Origin: JAJEAD01 sp964420925
GTDB lineage: Bacteria > Pseudomonadota > Gammaproteobacteria > HK1
NCBI GenBank assembly: GCA_964420925.1
Contig: CAYQVB010000021.1
Coordinates: forward strand, 3,860-67,859
Length of the DNA: 64,000 nucleotides
Direction of reading: 5' to 3'
Below the pieces are notes generated by a model. It was not told the DNA's origin. It was given only the letters and a program-made list of their open reading frames with translations, and did not search any database. The stretch's first letter is position 1; each line of letters starts with the position of its first letter. The position numbers and the translations under genes are program-made. This document shows positions 9,033 to 17,480 of this stretch, piece by piece.

Positions 9033-10157
9033 TTGTCCGGCGTCCGGCCGAGGCCGCTGTGGCTGCTCGCAGAGCTGACCTACGCCTGCCCGCTGCAGTG
9101 TCCCTACTGTTCCAATCCCGTTGACTTTGCGCTCACGCGCGGGGAGCTCCGCACCGCGCAGTGGGTCGACACTTTGCGCGAGGCGCGGGCGCTCGGTGCT
9201 GCGCAGCTCGGGTTCTCCGGCGGCGAGCCTCTGGTTCGCCGCGATCTCGAGGACCTGGTCGCCGAGGCGCGGGCGCTCGGCTACTACACCAATCTCATCA
9301 CCTCCTCGATCGGCATGGACGCCGGCCGGGTGAGGCGCCTCAAGGAGGCAGGCCTCGACCACATCCAGGTGAGCTTCCAGGCGAGCGATGCCGTTCTCGG
9401 CGACTACCTGGCAGGCACCGACGCCTTCGCGCACAAGGTCGAGATGGCGCGGGCGGTGAAGGCCGAGGGCTACCCGATGGTTTTGAACGTGGTCATCCAT
9501 CGGCACAACATCGACCGCACCGACGCAATCCTCGACCTGGCCCTCGAGCTCGAAGCGGACTACGTGGAGCTCGCCAACACCCAGTACTACGGCTGGGCCT
9601 TTCACAACCGGCGTCAATTGCTGCCCACGCGGGAGCAGGTTCGACGCTCCGAGGCGGTCGCCAGACGCTACCGGGAGGAGCACGGGGACCGCATGAAGAT
9701 CCTCTACGTCATTCCCGACTACTACGCGGACCGCCCCAAGCCCTGCATGAACGGCTGGGGACAGGTTTTTCTCAGCGTGGCGCCGGACGGCACCGCGACC
9801 CCCTGCCAGGGCGCGCGCATGCTTCCCGGCCTCGAGTTCCCCAAGGTGACCGAGCATTCGCTCGACTGGATCTGGAACGAGTCACCCGCCTTCAACCGCT
9901 ATCGCGGCACGGCCTGGATGCAGGAGCCGTGCCGGAGCTGCCCGGAGCGCGACAAGGACTTCGGCGGCTGCCGTTGCCAGGCCTGGCTCGTCACCGGCGA
10001 CGCATCGCGAGCGGATCCGGTGTGCGGCCTCTCGCCGGACCGCAGCGCGATCGACCGCATGGTGGAAGAGGTGAACAGCGCTCCCCCGGCGCAGGACGGC
10101 GTGGTCCCGGAGCTCCTGTTCCGCAATCCCCGCAACTCCCGGGCGCTGCACTCGTAG
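9033..10157 (+). CDS. pqqE: PqqA peptide cyclase (radical SAM) PqqE
   Basis: A 374-residue radical-SAM enzyme that forms the Glu-Tyr carbon-carbon bond in PqqA, normally with the chaperone PqqD. The SAM-cluster motif CPLQCPYC follows the typical opening PLWLLAELTY, and FSGGEPL is the glycine-rich SAM region. The C-terminal SPASM-type cysteines are seen in KPCMNGWG, TPCQGA, CRSCPERD, GCRC and DPVCG. The start is a TTG; no ATG or GTG gives a plausible shorter protein, and a GGGG lies about 9 bases upstream. Unusually, pqqB, pqqC and pqqD are not between pqqA and pqqE but elsewhere in this window. Confidence 0.94.
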   Translation: MSGVRPRPLWLLAELTYACPLQCPYCSNPVDFALTRGELRTAQWVDTLREARALGAAQLGFSGGEPLVRRDLEDLVAEARALGYYTNLITSSIGMDAGRVRRLKEAGLDHIQVSFQASDAVLGDYLAGTDAFAHKVEMARAVKAEGYPMVLNVVIHRHNIDRTDAILDLALELEADYVELANTQYYGWAFHNRRQLLPTREQVRRSEAVARRYREEHGDRMKILYVIPDYYADRPKPCMNGWGQVFLSVAPDGTATPCQGARMLPGLEFPKVTEHSLDWIWNESPAFNRYRGTAWMQEPCRSCPERDKDFGGCRCQAWLVTGDASRADPVCGLSPDRSAIDRMVEEVNSAPPAQDGVVPELLFRNPRNSRALHS

Positions 10158-10221
10158 CGTCCGGAAGCGCACACACCGGCGCGCGCGGTCCGGCCGCCCG
10201 GCGTCGATCCAACCGGGATGC

Positions 10222-12306
10222 TCACAGCGAGAGCAGCAGATTGCCTCTCGGGTCCAGCGTTGCCCGCACCCCCGGTGGCACCAGGCACGTGGAGTCGTAC
10301 TCCTCGACGATGAGGGGGCCGTCCGCGTCGCGTGCGAGGGCGGATCGCGCGACCACCGGGGTATCGATCCACCCGAGCGTGCGCCCGTAGTAGGCACGTC
10401 GCACGCCGGTCTTCGGGGCGCGTTCGGCAATCTGCAGACTCCTCGGTACTCGGGGCCGGTCGCTCGAGCCCCGACCGAGAACCTGAGCGGTCACCAGCTC
10501 GACCGGTTCCCCGGCGCCGGCCCGGTGCCCGTAGGTCTGCTCGTGCTCGCGCCCGAACTCTTCTGCGAGCGTTTCCAGGGCGGCCCGGTCGACGGGTCCC
10601 GCCCCGACGCGCACCTCCAGCTCGTAGATCTGCCCCCGGTAGTGGAGCATCGCGGATCGGGCAAAGCGGCGATGGTCGGCGTCGAAGCCGTCCGCTGCGA
10701 GCTGGGCATCGGCCTGCGCCTCGAGCTCCCGGTAGACGGCGCCAATCGCGTCGGCGTTCGAGCCCTGGAGCAGGCGTCGCACGGTGCGCGAGTAGTAGTG
10801 CTCGATCTCCGCGTAGAGCAGGCCGAAGGCGGAGAAGAGTCCCGCCGCTGGGGGCACGATGACCCGTTTCATCCCGAGCTCCGCCGCCATGCCCGCCGCG
10901 AAGAGGCCGCCGTTGCCGCCGAATGCGAAGAGTGTGTACTCGCGCGGGTCCCGACCCCGCTCGGAAGACACGGCGCGGATTGCGCGGATCATGCTCGCGA
11001 TCGCCACTTGGCGCGCGCCCCAGGACGCATGCTCGACATCGAGCCGGAGCGGTCCGGCGATGGATTTCTCGATGGCGCGACGGCTCGCGCCGGCGTCGAT
11101 GGGGAGTTCGCCCCCGCAGAGGTGGGAGGGGTTCAGGTATCCGAGCACGACGTTGGCGTCGGTCACCGTGGGAGCCTCCCCCCCGAGCCCGTAACACGCA
11201 GGCCCCGGACGCGCTCCCGCGCTCTTCGGTCCCGCCTGCATCGAGCCTCCGCCGTCGATCCACAAGATGGAGCCTCCGCCCGCGCCGACCTCCGCGAGGT
11301 CGACGGCGGGAACGTTCAGGAGATAGCCGCTGCCGGTGAGCAGGCGCGAGCCGGAGATGATTCCTCCGCCCACCGAGTATTCCCGGGTGCGGGTGTACTC
11401 GCCGCCTTCGATGAGCGAGGCCTTGGCGGTGGTCCCTCCCATGTCCAGGCTGATGACGTTCTCGATGCCCGACTGCCTGGCGACCGCTCGGGCGCCCACC
11501 ACCCCCGCCGCCGGCCCCGACTCGACGATGTCGACGGGCCTCGCCGCGGCCTGTGCCGCCGGGGTAAGCCCTCCGTTCGACTGCATGATGTGCAGGGGAG
11601 CGGAGACGCCGCGGGCATCGAGCTTCTCGCGCAAGGTCTCGAGGTAGCGCTGCACGGTGGGCAGCACATAGGCGTTGACGACGGTGGTCGAGGTGCGTTC
11701 GTACTCCTTGATCTCCGGCAGCACGTCGAAACTCGTGCTGCAAGGGTGATCAGGCGCGAGCTCCGCCGCGACCTCCGCGACCAGGCGTTCATGGCGAGGG
11801 TTCGCGTACGAATTGATGAGGCACACCGCGATCGCGTCGACGCCTTCGTCGACGAGGCGGCGCAGCGCCCGTCTCGCGTCGTCCCGAGCAAGCGGACGCA
11901 CCACTTCGCCCGCGGCGTTCACGCGCTCGTCGACCGTCACCCGCAGGTAACGGTCGACGAGAGGAGGCGGCTTTTCCCAGGTGAGATCGTAGAGGCGCGG
12001 CATGCGCAGGTTGCGCAACTCGAGCACGTCGCGGAATCCCCGACTGGTGACGAGCCCTACCCGCGCTCCGTTGCGTTCGAGAATCGCGTTCGACGCCACC
12101 GTGGTGCCGTGCATGATCTCGTCGACCTCGTCCGGCGCCATCCCCTGCTCGGCGAACAACGCCTCGAGCCCGTCGACGATCGCGAGCGCGTAGTTCTCGA
12201 CGCTCGACGAGATCTTCTTCGACACCACCTCTCCACCGCGGTCGAGCAGCACGATGTCGGTGAACGTACCGCCGATGTCGATCCCGGCGCGGTACTCGCC
12301 GCTCAC
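10222..12306 (-). CDS. hyuA: hydantoinase/oxoprolinase subunit A (HyuA-like)
   Basis: A 694-residue ATP-dependent amidohydrolase subunit of the N-methylhydantoinase / 5-oxoprolinase / acetone carboxylase superfamily. The N-terminal domain opens with the actin-like phosphate loop GIDIGGTFTDIV, and MGGTTAK and FGGNGG are the second nucleotide-binding motifs. The length matches HyuA. Its partner hyuB is on the same strand upstream but is separated by a toxin-antitoxin pair. The substrate (hydantoin, N-methylhydantoin, oxoproline or another cyclic amide) cannot be deduced. Confidence 0.9.
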   Translation of the reverse strand: MSGEYRAGIDIGGTFTDIVLLDRGGEVVSKKISSSVENYALAIVDGLEALFAEQGMAPDEVDEIMHGTTVASNAILERNGARVGLVTSRGFRDVLELRNLRMPRLYDLTWEKPPPLVDRYLRVTVDERVNAAGEVVRPLARDDARRALRRLVDEGVDAIAVCLINSYANPRHERLVAEVAAELAPDHPCSTSFDVLPEIKEYERTSTTVVNAYVLPTVQRYLETLREKLDARGVSAPLHIMQSNGGLTPAAQAAARPVDIVESGPAAGVVGARAVARQSGIENVISLDMGGTTAKASLIEGGEYTRTREYSVGGGIISGSRLLTGSGYLLNVPAVDLAEVGAGGGSILWIDGGGSMQAGPKSAGARPGPACYGLGGEAPTVTDANVVLGYLNPSHLCGGELPIDAGASRRAIEKSIAGPLRLDVEHASWGARQVAIASMIRAIRAVSSERGRDPREYTLFAFGGNGGLFAAGMAAELGMKRVIVPPAAGLFSAFGLLYAEIEHYYSRTVRRLLQGSNADAIGAVYRELEAQADAQLAADGFDADHRRFARSAMLHYRGQIYELEVRVGAGPVDRAALETLAEEFGREHEQTYGHRAGAGEPVELVTAQVLGRGSSDRPRVPRSLQIAERAPKTGVRRAYYGRTLGWIDTPVVARSALARDADGPLIVEEYDSTCLVPPGVRATLDPRGNLLLSL

Positions 12307-12444
12307 CCCCTACTGTCCCGGGTCACGAAAGGGGGCGCTGAGCAGTCGTGCCTCATGTTGCGGATGGTAGCTCGCCGCCCACCACTATCCCCTATCGGGC
12401 GCAAGCGCTTGGCCAGCGGGCCTCTGTAAAGCGACCACCCCCGG

Positions 12445-12876
12445 TCACGGCGCCGTCACGACGATGTCCTCGAGCTCGAAGCGCTCAAAGTCCGCTACGT
12501 TGTAAGTGAGAATCTGGTCGACGACCGCCTTCTGTGCACAACGGGCGTGCAGCGCATCGTAGATCGCTCCGCTTGGCAGTCCGAGATCCGCCACCCGTCG
12601 GAGTACATGCAGGTAGTCTTCGGAAGTGAGTGGAACGGTCTGCAGCCGCTTTCCGATGCTCTCCTCCACCAGGACTCGGGCCTGTTCCGGCAGCACGCGC
12701 GATGGCAAAGGCAGGGCCGTCAGGGTCGCGTAGCACTCCGCCAACGCGTGAGTCGAGCAACATCCCCAGTGCTCTCCGCTGCTGTGCCGTCGCAGTGCAC
12801 GAAAGGAGGATTGATGATTTGCGAGCTGATCGACCACGGCCGGCACCAGTACCGACGTATCGAACAGCGTGCGCAT
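12445..12876 (-). CDS. PIN-domain ribonuclease toxin, VapC family
   Basis: A 143-residue PIN-domain protein, expected to be a Mg-dependent RNase that halts translation when its antitoxin is lost. Acidic active-site residues are visible as the N-terminal FDTSVLV, the central ALAECY and the C-terminal AIYDALH followed by YNVADF. The ATG overlaps the antitoxin stop as TGATG, and a GTG one codon earlier is also possible. Antitoxin-before-toxin order is usual for vapBC. The pair sits between hyuB and hyuA. Confidence 0.85.
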   Translation of the reverse strand: MRTLFDTSVLVPAVVDQLANHQSSFRALRRHSSGEHWGCCSTHALAECYATLTALPLPSRVLPEQARVLVEESIGKRLQTVPLTSEDYLHVLRRVADLGLPSGAIYDALHARCAQKAVVDQILTYNVADFERFELEDIVVTAP

Positions 12877-13142
12877 CACTCGGCTTCGTCCGTCACGCGA
12901 CGTATCCGCGCTTCACGCTCGGCGCGGATGAACTCGCCGATGTCGATGGCCGCGCGAGCACTACCATGATGCACGAGAATCCCATGCTTGCGCACCAGAG
13001 AAGCCTCGTCACCGATCCTGCGAAGCTTCAGACCGTCTCCGACCGCCTTGATCTCCAACTCCGTTCCGGCCCTGAGGTTGAAGCGATCACGGAGCGTCTT
13101 CGGCACCACCACTCTTCCCGCCCGATCAATGGTAACAATCAT
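12876..13142 (-). CDS. AbrB/MazE-type antitoxin (VapB-like)
   Basis: An 88-residue antitoxin with an N-terminal swapped-hairpin AbrB domain (VTIDRAGRVVVPKTLRDRF) that should bind its own promoter, followed by a charged C-terminal tail (residues 65-88) likely to wrap the toxin. Its stop overlaps the toxin start, consistent with coupled translation and autorepression. The 192 bases upstream to hyuB must hold the operator. Confidence 0.85.
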   Translation of the reverse strand: MIVTIDRAGRVVVPKTLRDRFNLRAGTELEIKAVGDGLKLRRIGDEASLVRKHGILVHHGSARAAIDIGEFIRAEREARIRRVTDEAE

Positions 13143-13334
13143 CCCATCATGGTATTTCCCGTGGCATTCAGCGTCAATTTTCGGTGGTGGTCCAGCGTCC
13201 TTCGCAAGGCGTCGTTCGAGCGCTTCCTCCGTGGCGGGGCACGAGTGCTCTCGTGAAGAGAAGCGCCGGCGCCATGCCGGGAAGACCCGGTACCAGCCAC
13301 GGCAAGCGCCGAAGACGCGGCATCTGTACCCCGC

Positions 13335-15110
13335 TCACCCCCCATCATCCCAGGCGACGAAGGGCACGCCGCGGCCGGCGCGCGCCGCCCGGCGCTGCTC
13401 GCGGAGGCGGGCGGTGGCCGCTTCGTCGACCTGCCATCCCTCGGTGTCGATGATCACGCCGTACTCGCGCTCCGCCGCGGCCGGGCTCACGAGCTCGTTG
13501 CGAACGTCCTGGAGCACGCGCTGCGGCTCGCGTTCGAGCGGATCGCCCCACCCACCGCCGCCCGGCAGCACCCAGCGCACGAGGTCGCCGCGCCGGCAAG
13601 TCATGGTGACCTTGGACGGCAGGGTTCTCGCCTCGCCTCCGGGATTGAGCACGACCTCGCCGGGCGCACCGGGCTTGCCGCCGTAGAGCCCGTAGGGGCG
13701 GTGGGTCTGGCGGTCCGAGCGCACCTGGACCACCGCCTCCTCTTCGCTCATGCGGTAGTCGCGGTAGAAGGGCGCGCCGCCCCGGTAGCGGCCGGCGCCG
13801 CAGGCGTCGGTGACGAGCTCGTTGCCGAGGATCTCGACCGGGTTTTCGAGCTCCGAGACCTCGGCCGACTGCGCGGCCATGTTGGCGAGCAGGTTCGAGT
13901 TGCCTTCCAGTCCGTCCGAGAAAGGGCGGCCGCCCCAGGTGCCGCAAGTGAAGTCGACATAGATGAAGGGACTCCGGTCGGCGCGGTAGCCACCCACCGA
14001 GATGCCGACGTTACCGCCGTCGGAGGCCGCGCAGACTTTGTCCGGCGCCATCTTCGCCAGCGCTCCGAACGCGCAGTCGAGCATGCGGAATCCGGTGAGC
14101 CCGCGCGCCGCGCAGGCTCCGGGAAGCTCCATGTTCGCGATGGATCCCGGCGGCGCATTCACTTCGACCGCCCGGAAAGTGCCGTCGTTGTTCGGGATGT
14201 CAGGAGGAAGGATCGAGCGGATGGCGGTGAAGGAGGTCGCGCGGGTGACGGAGAGGGTAGCGTTGATCGCGCCCCGGACCTGGAGCGAGCTGCCGCTCCA
14301 GTCGAAGGCGATGCGCCCGCCGAGCTTCCGCACGGTGACGAATAGCCTAATGGGCTGCCCGAAATCGACGCCATCGTCGTCGATCCAGTCCTCGAAGTCG
14401 TACTCACCGTCCGGGAAGGGGCGAAGCGCCGCTCGAGTCATGCGCTCGGTGTAGTCGAGCATCTCGCGCATCATCGCCCGCACCGCGTCGAAGCCGTAGC
14501 GGGCGACCTGGGCGCGGATCTCCCGCTCGCCGATCTCGCAGGCCGCAAGCTGCGCGCGCAGATCCCCGAACACCTGTACGGGAACCCGCACGTTGCGCTC
14601 GATCATCCGCCACAGGGTATCGTTGGGCACACCGCCGTCCACGAGCTTCACGGGCGGGATGCGCAGCCCCTCCTGGTAGATCTCGGTCGAGTCCGCCGCG
14701 TTCGAACCGGGCACCCGCCCGCCGATGTCGGTCTGGTGCGCGGTGCAGCACGCAAAGCCGGCCCGCTCGCCATCCACGAACACCGGCTTGAACATGAAGA
14801 TGTCCGGCAGGTGCATTCCGCCCTCGAAGGGATCGTTCAGCACGTAGACGTCGCCTTCGCGCATGTCCGACCCGTATCGGGAGAGCACCGCGGCGAGCGC
14901 GGTGCGCACCGAGCCGAGGTGCATCGGAAGGGTGAGGCCCTGGGCGACCACCTCGCCGCGTGAATCGGCGATCGAGGTGGAGAAGTCCATGTTGTCGCGC
15001 AGCACCCCGGAATAAGTGGTACGGCACACGGTCACCGCCATCTCGTCGGCGGCCGCGAAGAGCGCGCTCTTGAACAGCTCGAAGTCGATGCGATCGAAAC
15101 CGGGGGACAT
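13335..15110 (-). CDS. hyuB: hydantoinase/oxoprolinase subunit B (HyuB-like)
   Basis: A 591-residue HyuB-family subunit, partner of the HyuA protein 1 kb downstream. The N-terminus (DRIDFELFKSALFAAADEM) and the blocks VLNDPFEGGMHLPD, TAHQTDIGG and PGGGGWGDP are standard for the family. I chose the ATG at 15110 because the frame upstream of it has no family similarity. Together HyuA and HyuB would hydrolyse a cyclic amide with ATP. The vapBC-like pair and 330 bases of spacer separate it from hyuA. Confidence 0.9.
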   Translation of the reverse strand: MSPGFDRIDFELFKSALFAAADEMAVTVCRTTYSGVLRDNMDFSTSIADSRGEVVAQGLTLPMHLGSVRTALAAVLSRYGSDMREGDVYVLNDPFEGGMHLPDIFMFKPVFVDGERAGFACCTAHQTDIGGRVPGSNAADSTEIYQEGLRIPPVKLVDGGVPNDTLWRMIERNVRVPVQVFGDLRAQLAACEIGEREIRAQVARYGFDAVRAMMREMLDYTERMTRAALRPFPDGEYDFEDWIDDDGVDFGQPIRLFVTVRKLGGRIAFDWSGSSLQVRGAINATLSVTRATSFTAIRSILPPDIPNNDGTFRAVEVNAPPGSIANMELPGACAARGLTGFRMLDCAFGALAKMAPDKVCAASDGGNVGISVGGYRADRSPFIYVDFTCGTWGGRPFSDGLEGNSNLLANMAAQSAEVSELENPVEILGNELVTDACGAGRYRGGAPFYRDYRMSEEEAVVQVRSDRQTHRPYGLYGGKPGAPGEVVLNPGGEARTLPSKVTMTCRRGDLVRWVLPGGGGWGDPLEREPQRVLQDVRNELVSPAAAEREYGVIIDTEGWQVDEAATARLREQRRAARAGRGVPFVAWDDGG

Positions 15111-15327
15111 GGAACGGCTCCGGTGCACGGGCGCAGGTTCGTGCACGATGATACGCTGCCGCCTTCCGAGCGTCGGCGCCTGCTCGCTCGGGCGTCGCTC
15201 TTCCTGAGCCCGCCCCCGCAGTGGCAATCCACGCTCACGAAGCACCGGGGAGCGTGTACCCGCGGCTCATGTCCACAGACTCGGTCGGAAGTGTGCCGTC
15301 CGAGCCGCGGCCCGGGAGGAGCGGCGC

Positions 15328-16257
15328 TCAGCCGTCGAGCGACATGCCGTCCCGGGCGACCTCCCAACCTTGCGCGGCGAGCGCCTGTCGTTCCTCGCTG
15401 TCGTCCAGCAGCACCGGGTTGGTGGTGTTGATGTGGATGAAGACCTTGCGCCGGACCCCGAGGGGCGCAAAGGCGGCCAGGGTGCCGTCCTCCCCCGAGA
15501 TACTCATGTGCCCCATGCGCCGTCCCGTCTTCACTCCCACCCTGCCTCGGATCATCTCGTCGTCGGTCCACAAGGTCCCGTCGAAGAGCACGAGCTCCGC
15601 ACCCGTGAGGCGAGCGGCGAGCGCTTCGGTCATCCGCGCGCAGGCCGGTATGTAGAAGAGCCGGGTCGCGCCACCGGCGTCGCGCACCTCGAGGGCAATG
15701 GTGTCCTCCTCGACAGATCCGAAATCCGGTCCCTTGCTCTCGTCTTCGAGCCACAGCGCGACCTTGCCCGGCACCGCGAAGGGCACCACCTCGACGCCGG
15801 TCCCCTCTCCGTCGTGGCGCAGGACCGGGAGCGGCTCTTCCAGGCGCATGGGCCCGCGGGTCACGAAACGCGGGTTCAATACGTTGAAGACCGGGTTCGC
15901 TTCGAGCACCGAGAGCACGCGCTCGGTCGCGTAGAGGCGAAGCGGCTGCGACTCGCGCAGATTGAGCAGGCCGGCAATGTGATCGACATCGGCATTGGTG
16001 AGCACCACCGCCTTGATGGGGCTGTGCCGCAGTCCTTCATTCGGATGGAGGAAGGGGTTGTCGCCAATCTGCTGGCGGAGATCCGGGGACGCGTTGCAGA
16101 TGACCCAGTCCTCGCCGTTGGCGCTGAGCGCGATGGAGGACTGCGTCCTCGGCCGTGCGGCAGGGTCGCCCGAACGCGCACGGCGGCTGTTCGGGTGATT
16201 GCAGTTCCACTGGGGATAGCCGCCGCCCGCACCGGCTCCAAGGACCCGGATCTTCAC
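15328..16257 (-). CDS. pqqB: PQQ biosynthesis protein PqqB
   Basis: A 309-residue metallo-beta-lactamase-fold protein, reported as a hydroxylase acting on the Glu-Tyr intermediate in PQQ synthesis. It opens IRVLGAGAGGGYPQWNC, and LTNADVDHIAGLLNL carries the family metal motif. I set the start at the GTG at 16257; the frame extends to 16419, but the extra residues are translated palindromic repeat. In the usual PqqB structural zinc site CNCxxC, this protein has CNHPNS, so two of three cysteines are replaced. pqqC lies upstream on the same strand, 279 bases away across the repeat. Confidence 0.93.
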   Translation of the reverse strand: MKIRVLGAGAGGGYPQWNCNHPNSRRARSGDPAARPRTQSSIALSANGEDWVICNASPDLRQQIGDNPFLHPNEGLRHSPIKAVVLTNADVDHIAGLLNLRESQPLRLYATERVLSVLEANPVFNVLNPRFVTRGPMRLEEPLPVLRHDGEGTGVEVVPFAVPGKVALWLEDESKGPDFGSVEEDTIALEVRDAGGATRLFYIPACARMTEALAARLTGAELVLFDGTLWTDDEMIRGRVGVKTGRRMGHMSISGEDGTLAAFAPLGVRRKVFIHINTTNPVLLDDSEERQALAAQGWEVARDGMSLDG

Positions 16258-16336
16258 GAGCGGGACCCAATCCGGCGCAACCGGAAGCAAGCCCGCCGAT
16301 TCCCGCCAGCACCGACGTTGCCAATCTCTCTCTCTA

Positions 16337-16423
16337 TTCGTGGATTCCCGCTTCCGCGGGAATGACGGCCGGTGGCGTCTGGCATTGTCTCCGTCATTCC
16401 CGCGGAAGCGGGAATCCACGAAT
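16337..16423. repeat. REP-like palindromic element, two units in inverted orientation
   Basis: Two copies of a short palindrome (GGATTCCCGCTTCCGCGGG and its complement, each flanked by AATGACGG) face each other across 21 bases, giving near-perfect 33-base arms from 16337 to 16423. Each unit is itself a hairpin. The same unit recurs near 25.4, 26.7, 48.0 and 48.2 kb. It lies between pqqC and pqqB and could act as a transcript-stabilising or terminating structure. Confidence 0.85.
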
Positions 16424-16536
16424 CACGAACAGTCTTCATCAATGTTGCGTGAGATTTCGAGGATGACAGGCCAACCACTCGATGCCGTGTGCCGGCCGCA
16501 GCGGTCCGGCGCGCGGTGACCACAGTACCGTACTCA

Positions 16537-17271
16537 TCATGTGGCATCGGCGGGCACGAAGGCGCCGGGAGGCGGGAGACCGGGTTCGACGTACGCGAAA
16601 TGGAGCGCGTCGAGCTGCGACCACAGCACCGCAGTCTTGAACAGGAGCGCATCGCATACCGTCTCGCGCAGTGCCGGGGTGGTGGCGTGGCGCTTCACGT
16701 AGTCGAGCGCGAAGTCGGCGTCGCGCGGGGCCTGCGTGAGGCGGTCGCTGAAGTAGGTCAGCGTATCCTCGTCGATGAAGTCGTAGCGTGAGAGCATCGC
16801 GCTCGTGCGCTCGCCGATGATCGCGGGGGCGAAGAGCTCGGTGAGCGACGAGGCGATCGCTTCCAGGAGCGGGCGCTCGCGCACGAAGTTGACGTAGGCG
16901 TCCACCGCGAAGCGGGTGGCGGGGAGCACCCCCTGTTCTCCAAGAACATCCTCACGGTCGAGCCCCAGGCGCTCGCAGAGGTGCAGCCACTTCGCCACCC
17001 CGCCCTGCCCTTCCCGGGTGCCGTCGTGATCGACCACCCGCTGCGACCACTCGCGGCGCAGGTCCGCGTCGACAACCCGGGACATGAGCGCGGAGTCCTT
17101 GATGGGAATTCGGCTCTGGTAGTAGTAGCGGTTGAGCGCCCAGGCCTGGAGCTGCCCGCGGGTGAGGCGGCCTTCACGCATCAGCACGTGGAAAGGGTGC
17201 TTGTCGTGATAGCGCTCGGCGCCGATCTCGCACAGCCGTGCCTCCAGCGCTTCGGGTGAATCGAGTCTCAC
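16537..17271 (-). CDS. pqqC: pyrroloquinoline-quinone synthase PqqC
   Basis: A 244-residue all-helical, cofactor-free oxidase that performs the final ring closure and eight-electron oxidation to PQQ. The family blocks are clear: YHDKHPFH, ALNRYYYQSRIPIKD, WSQRVVDHDG, GLDREDV, and the C-terminal WSQLDALHFAYVEPG. The start is a GTG with GGGAGG and AAGG upstream; the frame extends to 17406 but that portion is unlike any PqqC. The neighbouring ABC importer is transcribed away from it, so the 210 bases between should contain divergent promoters. Confidence 0.95.
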   Translation of the reverse strand: MRLDSPEALEARLCEIGAERYHDKHPFHVLMREGRLTRGQLQAWALNRYYYQSRIPIKDSALMSRVVDADLRREWSQRVVDHDGTREGQGGVAKWLHLCERLGLDREDVLGEQGVLPATRFAVDAYVNFVRERPLLEAIASSLTELFAPAIIGERTSAMLSRYDFIDEDTLTYFSDRLTQAPRDADFALDYVKRHATTPALRETVCDALLFKTAVLWSQLDALHFAYVEPGLPPPGAFVPADAT

Positions 17272-17480
17272 CGTTGCCTTGCCTCCCCGTCGTTTCGCCG
17301 CGAATCGACTTTCCGCTGCACCTTCGCTCCGTCCTGCCGGCCGCACCTGACCCGGCCTCACTTCGCAAGCCTCACTCTCCAAACGCCACGGGATCGGCCG
17401 CAGCATGCGCCACGCGTCTTCCGGCAGCGGTACATGAGGGTATGATGGAATGCCATCATCGGCAAAGGGGAAATGTCACG

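Noticed and set aside
9899..11743. Long minus-strand frame overlapping hyuA and the end of pqqE
   Set aside because: Arg/Gly/Pro-rich text with no family features; it is an out-of-frame shadow of hyuA.
16258..16419. N-terminal extension of PqqB (54 codons)
   Set aside because: The extra residues are translated REP repeat (SRFRGND, FPRKRES); PqqB homology begins at the GTG at 16257.
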